Source of the DNA: Kofleriaceae bacterium
GTDB lineage: Bacteria; Myxococcota_A; Polyangia; Haliangiales; Haliangiaceae
Assembly: GCA_022842285.1 (NCBI GenBank)
Contig: JALHPV010000025.1
Location: 1 to 42,074, forward strand
DNA length: 42,074 nucleotides
Reading direction: 5' to 3'
Positions 17,207 to 24,948 of the stretch are shown here, piece by piece; the stretch's first letter is position 1; every line of letters starts with the position of its first letter. The notes under the pieces are model-generated. The model ran no database searches. It worked only from the letters and a program-made list of their open reading frames with translations, and was not told where the DNA came from. The position numbers and the translations under genes are program-made.

Positions 17207-17789
17207 TCGGCACGTCGAACTCTTTTACCGAGCTGTAGACCAGCAAGCGGTACTGGCCGGCCGGCACCGCGCCCACGCGCTGCGGCTGGCAATCGGCGTC
17301 GTAGGTCTCGAGCCGGCCGTCCACGACGAAGGGGATACGCAGGGTGCCGGACGGCCGCAGCGTGAACGTCACGGTGCTGCTGCTGCAGCCGCGCCCCATG
17401 CCGCACTGCGGGCCCGTGATGTCGACTCGATCCCCGTTCGCGTCCACGATGACCGCGCTCACCTCGCTCGCCGCTCCGCAGGAGTCGTCGAGGCTGACCT
17501 CGACGTCTTCGCGCGCGGTGTTCCTGAGGACGATCGCCGACCGGCGCGTGGCCCCTCCGTCGACCGTCATGGGCGAGGCGTCGAGCTCGATGTGGACCAC
17601 CTCGGGGATGGCCTCGTCCCCGCCGTGGTCGGCGCAGCTCGCCTGCACGGGGCCGATCTGGAGGTTGCTTCCGCGACAGGGCTCGTCGGGCTCGGCCGGC
17701 TTCGCCACGACCGCGGGCACCGGGGCGGGCGAGGGCGGGGTGGGCCCGCGCCAGCACCCGCTCACCGCGAGCAGCCAGAGGGCGCGCAT
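17193..17789 (-). CDS. Small lipoprotein, partner of the sigma factor
   Basis: 198 residues starting at ATG 17789, which shares one base with the sigma-factor stop (TGATG), so translation is almost certainly coupled. The N-terminus MRALWLLAVSGCWRG has a lipobox (VSGC). The rest looks like a small beta-sandwich: RRSAIVLRNTAREDVEVSLDDSC, then VTFTLRPSGTLRIPFVV and PAGQYRLLVYSS. Several Cys residues could form disulfides outside the cell. No family is recognised. Position suggests it senses or modulates something for the sigma factor, or is simply co-expressed with it. The longer frame to 18020 overlaps the sigma factor out of frame and lacks a signal. Confidence 0.72.
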   Translation of the reverse strand: MRALWLLAVSGCWRGPTPPSPAPVPAVVAKPAEPDEPCRGSNLQIGPVQASCADHGGDEAIPEVVHIELDASPMTVDGGATRRSAIVLRNTAREDVEVSLDDSCGAASEVSAVIVDANGDRVDITGPQCGMGRGCSSSTVTFTLRPSGTLRIPFVVDGRLETYDADCQPQRVGAVPAGQYRLLVYSSVKEFDVPITIY

Positions 17790-18580
17790 CACCCGAGGCG
17801 CTCGATCAGCTTCGCTGCCAGATCGGGCTGCATGTCGGGGTCGGGCAGGGAGCCGTAGATCGCGCCGATGTCGCGGAGCGGGGCGTCGTCGTTGCCAATG
17901 CCCGTGCCATAGCGGCCATAGGGCTCGGGCTTGCGGAGGGAGACCTCGCCGCCGGAGCGCGGGACCTGCGAGATGAAGCCCTTGTTGAGCGCGGTGCCGA
18001 CGCGGGCCGGGCAGCGACACGGGTTCATCGGGTTGACGTGCTCGCAGCGCGGGGCGAGGTAGTCGCCGACCTTCTTGCGCGCGCGAGACAGGCGGACCTT
18101 GTACGCACTCTCGGTGACGCCGAGGCTCTGGGCGGCGGCACTGTCTGACAACTTCAGCACGTGGGCGACGACGAAGGCCGCGCGCTCGCCCGGTGGCAGG
18201 CAGTTGATGACCGCGGTCATGCAGCCCTGCTTGAGCTCCCAGAGGAGGAAGTCGCGTTGCGGGTCGGTGAGCGAGCGGACGACGTCGGTGCGCGTGGCCT
18301 CGTTGCGGAGGGTGTCGTCGAGGATGTCGAAGTTGACCTCGGGCTGGCGAGGCAGGCGCTGCTCGAGCAGCTGGTTCGCGAGCCCCAGGAGCCAGACTTC
18401 GCGGTCCTCCGCCGGCGCCTCGGCGAGCTTGGAGACCGCGAGCGCGAACACATCGGCCAGGTAGCGCTCGGCCCGGTCGCGGTCGAGCGTCAGGCGAAAG
18501 ATGAAGTTGTAGAGCCGCTGGCAGTGCGGCTCCACGAGCGCTCGGACGCTCTCGCGGGAAGTCACGCTCCCATCGTACAC
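17789..18580 (-). CDS. Sigma-70-family (ECF-like) RNA polymerase sigma factor with Cys-containing tail
   Basis: 263 residues. Region 2-like: HCQRLYNFIFRLTLDRDRAERYLADVF. Region 4: LPPGERAAFVVAHVLKLSDSAAAQSLGV and then TESAYKVRLSRARKKVGDYL, a clear sigma-4 helix-turn-helix. Instead of ending there, the protein adds ~75 residues that begin with a cysteine cluster (RCEHVNPMNPCRCPARVG) and end in a charged segment (LPDPDMQPDLAAKLIERLG). This tail could bind metal or act as a built-in anti-sigma segment, as fused C-terminal domains do in some ECF groups. Start GTG 18580 (a second GTG five codons on). It is divergent, 18 bp away, from the 18599 lipoprotein gene. Confidence 0.78.
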   Translation of the reverse strand: MYDGSVTSRESVRALVEPHCQRLYNFIFRLTLDRDRAERYLADVFALAVSKLAEAPAEDREVWLLGLANQLLEQRLPRQPEVNFDILDDTLRNEATRTDVVRSLTDPQRDFLLWELKQGCMTAVINCLPPGERAAFVVAHVLKLSDSAAAQSLGVTESAYKVRLSRARKKVGDYLAPRCEHVNPMNPCRCPARVGTALNKGFISQVPRSGGEVSLRKPEPYGRYGTGIGNDDAPLRDIGAIYGSLPDPDMQPDLAAKLIERLG

Positions 18581-18598
18581 CGTGCTACCGTCGAATCG

Positions 18599-18985
18599 AT
18601 GATGCGCGCGCTCCTCGCCGTGGCGCTGGCGCTGGGAGCCGGCTGCTACAACGAGCCCCGCCCGGTCTGCGGGTTCTTCTGTGGGCCGAATGCCTCGTGC
18701 CCCGACGACTACTCGTGCAATGCCGAGGGCCGCTGCGTGCTCGTCGGGACCCCGGCCTCGACGGTATGCGCTGGCCTCGACGCCTCCGTCGATGCCCCGC
18801 CCGACATGGTCGACGCGCCGCCGGTCGATGCGCCGCCCTCCGACAGCGACGTCGACGCGATGATCGATGCCCCCGTCGATGCGGACGTGGATGCGATGGT
18901 CGATGCGGACGTGGATGCGATGGTCGATGCGGGCGTGGATGCCATGCCCGATGCCATGGACGACGCGGGCGTCGACGCGCTGTAG
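18599..18985 (+). CDS. Asp-rich repeat lipoprotein
   Basis: 128 residues. The signal peptide ends in lipobox GAGC. A short Cys-rich region follows (CGFFCGPNASCPDDYSCNAEGRC; six cysteines, perhaps three disulfides). Residues ~60-128 are almost entirely Val/Asp/Ala/Met/Pro repeats (DVDAMIDAPVDADVDAMVDA and so on). Similar acidic linkers appear in other lipoproteins of this window, but here the repeat forms the whole C-terminus, with nothing after it. It is probably surface anchored and strongly negative, possibly calcium binding; no known domain. TACCGT (18586-18591) lies 7 nt before the first ATG, so the transcript may be leaderless. Confidence 0.7.
   Translation: MMRALLAVALALGAGCYNEPRPVCGFFCGPNASCPDDYSCNAEGRCVLVGTPASTVCAGLDASVDAPPDMVDAPPVDAPPSDSDVDAMIDAPVDADVDAMVDADVDAMVDAGVDAMPDAMDDAGVDAL
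18840..18981 (+). repeat. Imperfect tandem repeat (gatgcgGACGTG-type) inside the 18599 gene
   Basis: Repeated units of about 12-24 bp, such as GTCGATGCGGACGTGGATGCG, encode DADVDAMV and variants. The two best copies are adjacent at about 18882-18925. Near-identical copies suggest recent expansion by slippage or recombination. Confidence 0.6.
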
Positions 18986-19009
18986 CTACCGCTTCCGCGG
19001 GCGCGGAAC
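18986..19009. repeat. 24-bp palindromic repeat, copy 1
   Basis: An exact 24-base match to 21804-21827, in the same orientation. It contains the perfect palindromic arms TTCCGCG and CGCGGAA around GG. It lies in the tail-to-tail gap between the 18599 gene and the kinase gene ending at 19036. It could be a bidirectional terminator or a REP-like element. Confidence 0.6.
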
Positions 19010-19035
19010 CGAATCGACGACGTCGTCGCACCGTT

Positions 19036-21735
19036 TCATGGCGGTGCGGGCGAGTCCGGCTTGGGCGCGCACAGGACCGGCTCGATCGTGCACGCACGCT
19101 GATGAAACTCGGTCGCGCGGGTCGGGTCCTGGGTGACGCCCGAGGTCGACGAGCGCAACATCTCCTCGGCGGCGAGGCACGCCTTGCCCCAGCCGAGCCC
19201 ACAGGCCTTCTCGAACGCGGCGAGCGCATCTCCGGGGCTGGCCGCGACGCCGTCTCCGTCGCGCAGCCGGAGGCCGAGCGCGTGGCAGGTGACCGGTGCG
19301 CCGCTATTGCAGCCGGTCTCGAGCACCGCCCGCGCCTTCGCGGGATCGGCCTTGACCCCCGTGCCCTTGAAGTACGCGGTGGCGAGCTGCGGACACCCGA
19401 CCTGCCCGCCCGACAGCGTGCACGCGGTGTCGAAGTGTCGATTCGCGTGGACATGATCCGACCGCGTCCGCTCGCGCAGCCCGAGTTGGTAACAGCCAGT
19501 CGCCGAGCCGAGCGCGCAGGCGCGGACCACCAGCCGCTCGATCTCGGCGTCCGGGCGCGGCTGATCTCCGACCTTGGCGCTGGCCGCACCCGAACATGCA
19601 TCGGCATCCCCGGCGGCGCAGGCCCGATCGAAGTAGCTCTTGGACCGCGCCTGATCGACGGGCGTACCGATGCCGTGCGCATGGAAGGTTCCGAGTGTCC
19701 CGCAGTACGCGTCGCCATGTTGTTCACACGCCGCGTGCGCCAGCGTGAACGCCTTGGCCGGATCGGGCGGACCGACCAGGCCGCGGAAATGGCCCAGCGC
19801 CAGCGTGTTGCACCCCGAGGCGTAGCCCCGCGAGCAGCCTCGTTCGAGCAGTTCCCGGCCTCGATCCGGATCCTTGGCGACGGCCATACCCAAGAGGTGC
19901 AGCTCGCCCAGCTCCGCGCAGGCCTCGACCGACCCGAGGTCGCACGCGCGCAGCATCAGGGGGCCCGCCCGCGACGCATCGGCGGGGATCCCGAGGCCCT
20001 GCAAGAACACGTGGCCTGCCACCCGGCATGATTGCCCGTCCCGGGCGGCGCAGCCTCGCTCGGCGGTACGCAGGGTCTCGGCCTCGAGCCGGGCTGCTTC
20101 GGCGACATCGCGCTCGACCCCGAGGCCGTGGCGCAGGGTCGACGCGGCGCTCTGGCATCCACCCGCCGCGCCGAGCTCGCAGCCGTGCTTCCAGTAGGGG
20201 AGCGCCGCGCCACGGTCCGGGGCGCCGAGCGCGCCTCGCGCGATCGCGTCGCCAAGCAGGTCACAGCCGAGCGCGCTGTTGCCTCCGCACGCGCGCTCGG
20301 CATACTGCTTCGCGCGCTGGAGGTCTGCGCGCATCCCGTTGCCCTGCAGCAACATCCACGCGGCGTGGGCACAACCTTCCAGCTCGCCGGAGTCGCAGGC
20401 CGTCGTCATCCGCGCGAATACCCGGGTCAGATCGGGGTCGCTGGCGGCGCTCTCCCGCCGGCCGAGCGCGTAGCAAGCGCGTCCGGAACGCTGATCGCAC
20501 GCCTGCGCGAGCTCGGCATCGCTCGCGCGGTCGAGGTCGAGCGCGGGAGGCGTCGTACGACCTCGCAGGACGACGAACCCGATCACGGCCACGGCCAGCG
20601 CCGCGCACATGATCGCGACGACGACCAGGGCCGTGCGGCGCCGCGGAGGCGCCGCGAGCGTGCCAGCCGCGGGCGAAGGGGGAGCGCTGGCGGTGGCGAG
20701 CGTCGCGTCCGCGACCGACGGCGCGGGTCGGGCCGCGGAGTCGACGGTGGCGGCGAGCGCGCCCGGGCGCGAGTCGATCGTGTGATCGAGCGCGACGGGC
20801 AGCGGGCCGGGCGCCTGCGTGGCCTCGAGGCCCGGCCCAGGTCGGGTCTCGCGTCGGGGACTCGTGTCCGCGCCGATCGCGAGCGCGCCAACGACGTCGT
20901 TGGCGGTCGCGGGGCGGTGTTCCCGCTCCTTGGCCAGCAGCTCGAGGATCAACACCTCGAGCCGCGCCGGGATCGCGGCGTTCACGGATCGAGGAGGTGT
21001 CGGGGTCGAGTTGAGGTGTTGATCGAGCAGGTCCCCCAGGGTCGGGCCCCGAAACGGTGGCGCCCCTGTCACCATCTCGTACAGCACCACGCCGAGCGCG
21101 TACAGATCGGCCCGGTGGTCGACCGGGCCGCGACGCGACGTACACTGTTCCGGCGCCATGTAGACCGGCGTACCGATGATCGCACCGGTGACCGTGAGGC
21201 CGAGCTCGTCCGTGACCTTGCCGGTGGACTTCGCGACGCCGAAATCGAGGAGCTTGACGCGGAGGCCGGACCGGGTCGCCGGATCGGGCACGAGGAACAC
21301 GTTCGCCGGCTTGAGATCGCGATGCACGACCCCGGCGGCGTGCGCGGCGGCGAGCGCCTCGGCGATCTGCAGGCCGAGGTCGGTGGCGAGCTCGATCGGC
21401 AACGCACCGCGCACGAGCCGCTCGGCCAGCGACTCGCCGTCGAGCAGCTCCATCACCAAATACGTGCCGCCGGCAGGGCGTACACCGAAGTCGCTGACGG
21501 TCACCACGCCGGGGTGGCGGATCCGTGCCGTCGACTTGGCCTCGTGGAGGAACCGCGCGGCCGCATCGTTGTCGTTCGGATCACCGAGCACCAGCTTGAT
21601 CGCGACCTGGCTCTTGATCTGGACGTGCTCGGCGAGCCAGACCTCGCCCATGCCTCCACGGCCGAGTGGGCGGACGAGTCGGTACGAACCGACGAGCTCG
21701 TCCTTCGCCCCAGCGAACATCGCGGTGCGAACCAT
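19036..21735 (-). CDS. Membrane Ser/Thr kinase with extracytoplasmic Sel1 repeats
   Basis: 899 residues from ATG 21735, preceded by GAGGA 6 nt away. The kinase domain spans ~16-275: LGRGGMGEVWLAEH, Lys47 in VAIKLV, HRDLKPAN (Asp140), DFG 164-166, GTPVYMAPEQ; fully intact. A Pro/Ala-rich linker leads to one membrane helix at ~369-391. Outside lie about a dozen Sel1-like repeats (residues ~405-890) of the pattern 'G..GC..LG.....G..V..D..RA...Y..AC', many with paired Cys (for example SRGYASGCNTLALGHFRG). Sel1 arrays bind proteins and often act in envelope signalling. It is the last gene of a leftward operon behind the FHA/sigma-54 activator, a plausible phospho-dependent partner. Confidence 0.88.
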   Translation of the reverse strand: MVRTAMFAGAKDELVGSYRLVRPLGRGGMGEVWLAEHVQIKSQVAIKLVLGDPNDNDAAARFLHEAKSTARIRHPGVVTVSDFGVRPAGGTYLVMELLDGESLAERLVRGALPIELATDLGLQIAEALAAAHAAGVVHRDLKPANVFLVPDPATRSGLRVKLLDFGVAKSTGKVTDELGLTVTGAIIGTPVYMAPEQCTSRRGPVDHRADLYALGVVLYEMVTGAPPFRGPTLGDLLDQHLNSTPTPPRSVNAAIPARLEVLILELLAKEREHRPATANDVVGALAIGADTSPRRETRPGPGLEATQAPGPLPVALDHTIDSRPGALAATVDSAARPAPSVADATLATASAPPSPAAGTLAAPPRRRTALVVVAIMCAALAVAVIGFVVLRGRTTPPALDLDRASDAELAQACDQRSGRACYALGRRESAASDPDLTRVFARMTTACDSGELEGCAHAAWMLLQGNGMRADLQRAKQYAERACGGNSALGCDLLGDAIARGALGAPDRGAALPYWKHGCELGAAGGCQSAASTLRHGLGVERDVAEAARLEAETLRTAERGCAARDGQSCRVAGHVFLQGLGIPADASRAGPLMLRACDLGSVEACAELGELHLLGMAVAKDPDRGRELLERGCSRGYASGCNTLALGHFRGLVGPPDPAKAFTLAHAACEQHGDAYCGTLGTFHAHGIGTPVDQARSKSYFDRACAAGDADACSGAASAKVGDQPRPDAEIERLVVRACALGSATGCYQLGLRERTRSDHVHANRHFDTACTLSGGQVGCPQLATAYFKGTGVKADPAKARAVLETGCNSGAPVTCHALGLRLRDGDGVAASPGDALAAFEKACGLGWGKACLAAEEMLRSSTSGVTQDPTRATEFHQRACTIEPVLCAPKPDSPAPP

Positions 21736-21803
21736 AGCAGGTCCTCGGACGGAGGCCGATGCGGCACTGGCGGTCGCGGTAGCAGACGGGCCGCGTCGCG
21801 GAT

Positions 21804-21827
21804 CTACCGCTTCCGCGGGCGCGGAAC
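21804..21827. repeat. 24-bp palindromic repeat, copy 2
   Basis: Identical to 18986-19009. Here its first three bases are the stop codon of the sigma-54 activator, and the rest encodes the protein's end VPRPRKR. Both copies therefore sit at gene 3' ends. Confidence 0.6.
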
Positions 21828-23543
21828 GGCGTACTTCTCGAGCTTGTTGACAAGCGTCCGGCGCGACACGCCGAGGAGCTTGGCGGCGTGGGTCTGGTTC
21901 CCGTGGCACTGGTCCAGCGCATCGAGGACCTTTTGCAGCTCGGGATCCGGTGGCTCATCGCTGACGATGACGGACGGCATCTGCGCCGTGACCCGCGGGG
22001 GCGTCGTCGACGAGCGGGTGCTCTGCATCCGGCCGAGTGGCAGGTCGGTCGCCTCGATCTCGTCGCTGTTCGCGAGGATCGCGGCGCGCTCCATCACGTT
22101 GCGAAGCTCGCGAATGTTGCCGGGCCACGGATACGCCTGCATCGCCGCGAGGGCGGTGGGCGCGAGCCGTAGCGATGGTCGCTCGAGCTTGAGCCCGGCC
22201 GCGGACAGGAACTGGATGGCCAGGGGCTCGATCTCGGCGATGCGCTCGCGGAGGGGAGGGATGAGGATCGACATCGCATTCAGGCGATACAGCAGGTCGA
22301 GGCGGTAGGTGCCCCGCTCGACCTCGGAATCGAGGTCACGGTTCGTCGCGGAGACGACGCGCACATCGATCGAGCGCGGGACGACGGAGCCGACGCGCAG
22401 GACCTTACGCTCGTCGAGGACGCGGAGGAGCTTGGCCTGCGTGGCGAGGGAGAGCTCGCCGACCTCGTCGAGAAACACCACGCCACCTTCGGCCACCTCG
22501 AAGAGTCCGGGCTTGCTCTGCAGGGCGCCCGTGAAGGCCCCGCGCTCGTGGCCGAAGAGCTCGCTCTCGAGGAGGGTCTCGGTGAGGGCGGCGCAGTTGA
22601 GGCGAAGGAAGGGCCGATCGGCCCGGGCGGAGAGGCGGTGGATCTGCTCGGCCACGACCTCCTTGCCGACGCCCGTCTCGCCGAGCAGGAGCACGCTGAT
22701 GTCGGCGGCCGCGACGCGCGCGACGAGCTGGTGCAGCGCCGACATCTTCTCGTCGGCGACCACGATCTCGGACGAGACGGACACGGGCTGGCCATGCGCG
22801 CGGGCTCGCGCCCGGGCCGCGAGAGTGGCCGCCTCACGACTGTCGCGCGGGTACCACGCCGAGCCGGTCTCGAGGTCGAAGCCGAGCATGCGCAGCTGCT
22901 GCTCGACACGTCGCACGACGGGGAGCCCGTGCTCGGCCGTCGTGTCGAGCAGCATGAGCTCGAGCTCGCCCCGACCATACGGGGCCACCACATCACCTTC
23001 GCGCAGGCACGCCGCGGCCGCATCGCAGCCCTCGCTGTCCGAGCCGCCACTGCGCAGCACGATGTGCACGATGCCAAAGCTCATCGCGTGGCGGGCCCCG
23101 CGCGCGCACTCGTCTTCGATCCGACTCTCGAAGTAGTCGTGGCTGCGCACCCGGCGGGTGCGACTCCGATGGTGCCGCCGCTGGACGACGATCGTCACGG
23201 CGCCGACGCGGACCGCTTCGTTCAGCTGCAGGGCGGCGGGCGTGTTGGGCGCCAGGCGCTGCTCGCGGACGACGGTTCCGTTCGCGCTGCCGAGGTCGAC
23301 GATCGAGAGCGGGTCGAGCACGATCTTCGCGTGCGTGCGCGAGATCGAGGCGTCGTCGATCCGGACGTCGCAGTCGCTCGCGCGTCCGATGATCGCCTCG
23401 CCCACGCCGGGGAGAACCTCGGTGGTGTGCACGTCATCGCCGATGACGAGCAGGACCAGCGGATCGCTCGCATTCGCCGAGGTCTCGCGGGTCGCGTGCG
23501 TGGCCTCGGGCGTCGCGGTATCGCCTCTACCGCGAGCGGCCAC
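21804..23543 (-). CDS. FHA-domain sigma-54-dependent activator
   Basis: 579 residues. FHA domain at ~45-110 (AIIGRASDCDVRIDDASISRTHAK, LGSANGTVV). A middle part (~130-225) ends LREGDVVAPYGRGELELMLL and resembles a degenerate GGDEF domain without a catalytic signature. The AAA+ domain (~235-465) has Walker A GETGVGKE, GAFTGA, Walker B VVFLDEVGE and the arginine-finger region, so it can open sigma-54 promoters. A Fis-type helix-turn-helix closes the protein (THAAKLLGVSRRTLVNKLEKY). FHA replaces the usual receiver, so activity should depend on phosphothreonine made by a kinase; the neighbouring kinases on both sides are prime candidates. GTG start at 23543 overlaps the upstream kinase gene by 17 bp. 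Confidence 0.92.
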   Translation of the reverse strand: MAARGRGDTATPEATHATRETSANASDPLVLLVIGDDVHTTEVLPGVGEAIIGRASDCDVRIDDASISRTHAKIVLDPLSIVDLGSANGTVVREQRLAPNTPAALQLNEAVRVGAVTIVVQRRHHRSRTRRVRSHDYFESRIEDECARGARHAMSFGIVHIVLRSGGSDSEGCDAAAACLREGDVVAPYGRGELELMLLDTTAEHGLPVVRRVEQQLRMLGFDLETGSAWYPRDSREAATLAARARARAHGQPVSVSSEIVVADEKMSALHQLVARVAAADISVLLLGETGVGKEVVAEQIHRLSARADRPFLRLNCAALTETLLESELFGHERGAFTGALQSKPGLFEVAEGGVVFLDEVGELSLATQAKLLRVLDERKVLRVGSVVPRSIDVRVVSATNRDLDSEVERGTYRLDLLYRLNAMSILIPPLRERIAEIEPLAIQFLSAAGLKLERPSLRLAPTALAAMQAYPWPGNIRELRNVMERAAILANSDEIEATDLPLGRMQSTRSSTTPPRVTAQMPSVIVSDEPPDPELQKVLDALDQCHGNQTHAAKLLGVSRRTLVNKLEKYAVPRPRKR

Positions 23544-24903
23544 GGCTCGATTTGATCACGGTGGCATCCTCGGAGATGTGGAGCGGAATCTCTTCTTCGA
23601 TCATCTCGGCGATGACCTCGTCGACGCGAATCGTATGATCGGCGCTGGCCAGCTCGCCGAAGAGGCCGAGGAGGGTGGCTTGCTGGAGTGACTCGGCCCC
23701 CCGGTCGATCGCGTCGCCGAGCGACTCCCCGGGGGCGGGCGCGAAGAGACTGATGGCGCCATCGAAACACTCTTCGCGCAGCGCCATCGCCGCGCGGGCC
23801 GCGGTCATCGCGCCGGCCTTCCCACTCTCGGGCGAGGCCATCACGACCGAGCCGTCCTCGAGCATGAAGCTCTCGAGGCCGAAGCGATCCGAGATGCGCT
23901 TGACCGAGCCGGCTGCGTCGGCGGGTTCCTCCGCGGGGGCCTCGGAGGCCTCATCGTACTGCGGCATCACCGAGAAGAAGATGTAGCTCGGTCCGTCCGG
24001 CGGCGGCTTCGTGCCGCTGGCGGCCCGCGGAGGAACCGCGACGGTGGGCCCTTCTTTCTGGCCCCCGCGCCGCCGCTTCCCGTCGATGATCGGGGGGAGG
24101 GCGCGCAGCCACGCCGCCGCCAGGTCGCCGGTCGGAGGACGATCTTGCGGGCGCTTGCTCAACATCGCGTGCACGAGGTCCACGAGCGCCGACGGTGCTT
24201 CGGGGCAGTGGGTATCCAGGCGCTCGGGCTGCGACATGAGCACCTTGGCGCGCACGGCCTCGGGCGTCCGTCCGGCGAACGCCTTGCGCCCGGTCAGGGC
24301 CTCGTAGAGCACGCAGCCAAGGGCCCAGACGTCGGCGTTCGCGTCGATGACGACCGAGCCTCGCGCCTGCTCGGGAGACATGTACGACGGCGTTCCGATC
24401 AGGACGCCAGTACGCGTGAGCACGCCCGCATCTGCGGCCAGTCGGGCGATGCCGAAGTCGACGAGCTTGATGCGGTCGACCTCGCCCCGATCGAGGATCA
24501 GATTTCCTGGCTTCACGTCGCGATGCACGATGCCGAGGCGGTGAGCGGCCCCGAGGGCATCGGCGATCCCAATCGCCATCTGGATGGCCTCCGTCGGAAC
24601 GAAGCCAATGGTGACGAGCTGCGTTCCCACCGTGATGCCGTCGACCCACTCCTGGACCAGGTAGTGGATTCCGTCGGAGACCCCATGGGTCACGTAGCGC
24701 ACGACGTTCGGATGGTGGAGCTGCGCGAGCATGGCCGCTTCGCGCTCGAACCGCGCGACGTCGGGGCGCCCGTCGAGGGAGAGGACCTTCACCGCCACCT
24801 GAGATCCCGTCGTCAGGTCGCGAGCGCGCCATACCGAACCCATGCCTCCTCGGGCCGCTTGCTGGGTCAGCTCGAAGCGCTCCCCGAGGACTGTGGGACG
24901 CAC
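23527..24903 (-). CDS. Soluble Ser/Thr protein kinase
   Basis: 458 residues if started at GTG 24903. Kinase domain ~8-270: ARGGMGSVWRA, Lys39 in VAVKV, HRDVKPGN (Asp129), DFG 149-151, GTPSYMSPEQ, all intact. No membrane helix is seen. The C-terminal ~170 residues are acidic and carry no domain I recognise (DRFGLESFMLEDGSVVM, RVDEVIAEMIEEEIPLH). I prefer GTG 24903 because TATACT ends exactly 6 nt before it and the protein then begins right at the kinase fold. ATG 24933, ten codons up, is the alternative but would sit 15 bp from the divergent gene. As first gene of the leftward operon, it probably phosphorylates the FHA activator that follows. Confidence 0.87.
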   Translation of the reverse strand: MRPTVLGERFELTQQAARGGMGSVWRARDLTTGSQVAVKVLSLDGRPDVARFEREAAMLAQLHHPNVVRYVTHGVSDGIHYLVQEWVDGITVGTQLVTIGFVPTEAIQMAIGIADALGAAHRLGIVHRDVKPGNLILDRGEVDRIKLVDFGIARLAADAGVLTRTGVLIGTPSYMSPEQARGSVVIDANADVWALGCVLYEALTGRKAFAGRTPEAVRAKVLMSQPERLDTHCPEAPSALVDLVHAMLSKRPQDRPPTGDLAAAWLRALPPIIDGKRRRGGQKEGPTVAVPPRAASGTKPPPDGPSYIFFSVMPQYDEASEAPAEEPADAAGSVKRISDRFGLESFMLEDGSVVMASPESGKAGAMTAARAAMALREECFDGAISLFAPAPGESLGDAIDRGAESLQQATLLGLFGELASADHTIRVDEVIAEMIEEEIPLHISEDATVIKSSRGRSR

Positions 24904-24909
24904 GCTTCG

Positions 24910-24933
24910 AGTATACGGGGTTTCTGCTACCAT
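24910..24933. promoter_or_regulatory. Divergent promoter elements between kinase and HlyD-fusion genes
   Basis: GTATAC (24911-24916) is self-complementary. Leftward it gives TATACT followed by 6 nt and GTG 24903. Rightward, TACCAT (24928-24933) precedes ATG 24949 by 15 nt. No convincing -35 is visible on either side. Confidence 0.4.
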
Positions 24934-24948
24934 CGCTCTCTCGGCCAG

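Noticed and set aside
18986-19180. 64-residue minus-strand frame ending VPRPRKR like the sigma-54 activator
   Set aside because: The match is limited to the 24-bp repeat. The rest overlaps the kinase-Sel1 gene out of frame and has no helix-turn-helix.
22920-23130. Active diguanylate cyclase (GGDEF) domain in the FHA activator
   Set aside because: The signature position reads GRGELE, and the segment is short, so at most a degenerate remnant.
24904-24933. ATG 24933 as the start of the soluble kinase
   Set aside because: It adds ten residues ahead of the fold, and the TATACT hexamer would then lie inside the gene. GTG 24903 sits 6 nt after that hexamer and fits better, though ATG cannot be excluded.
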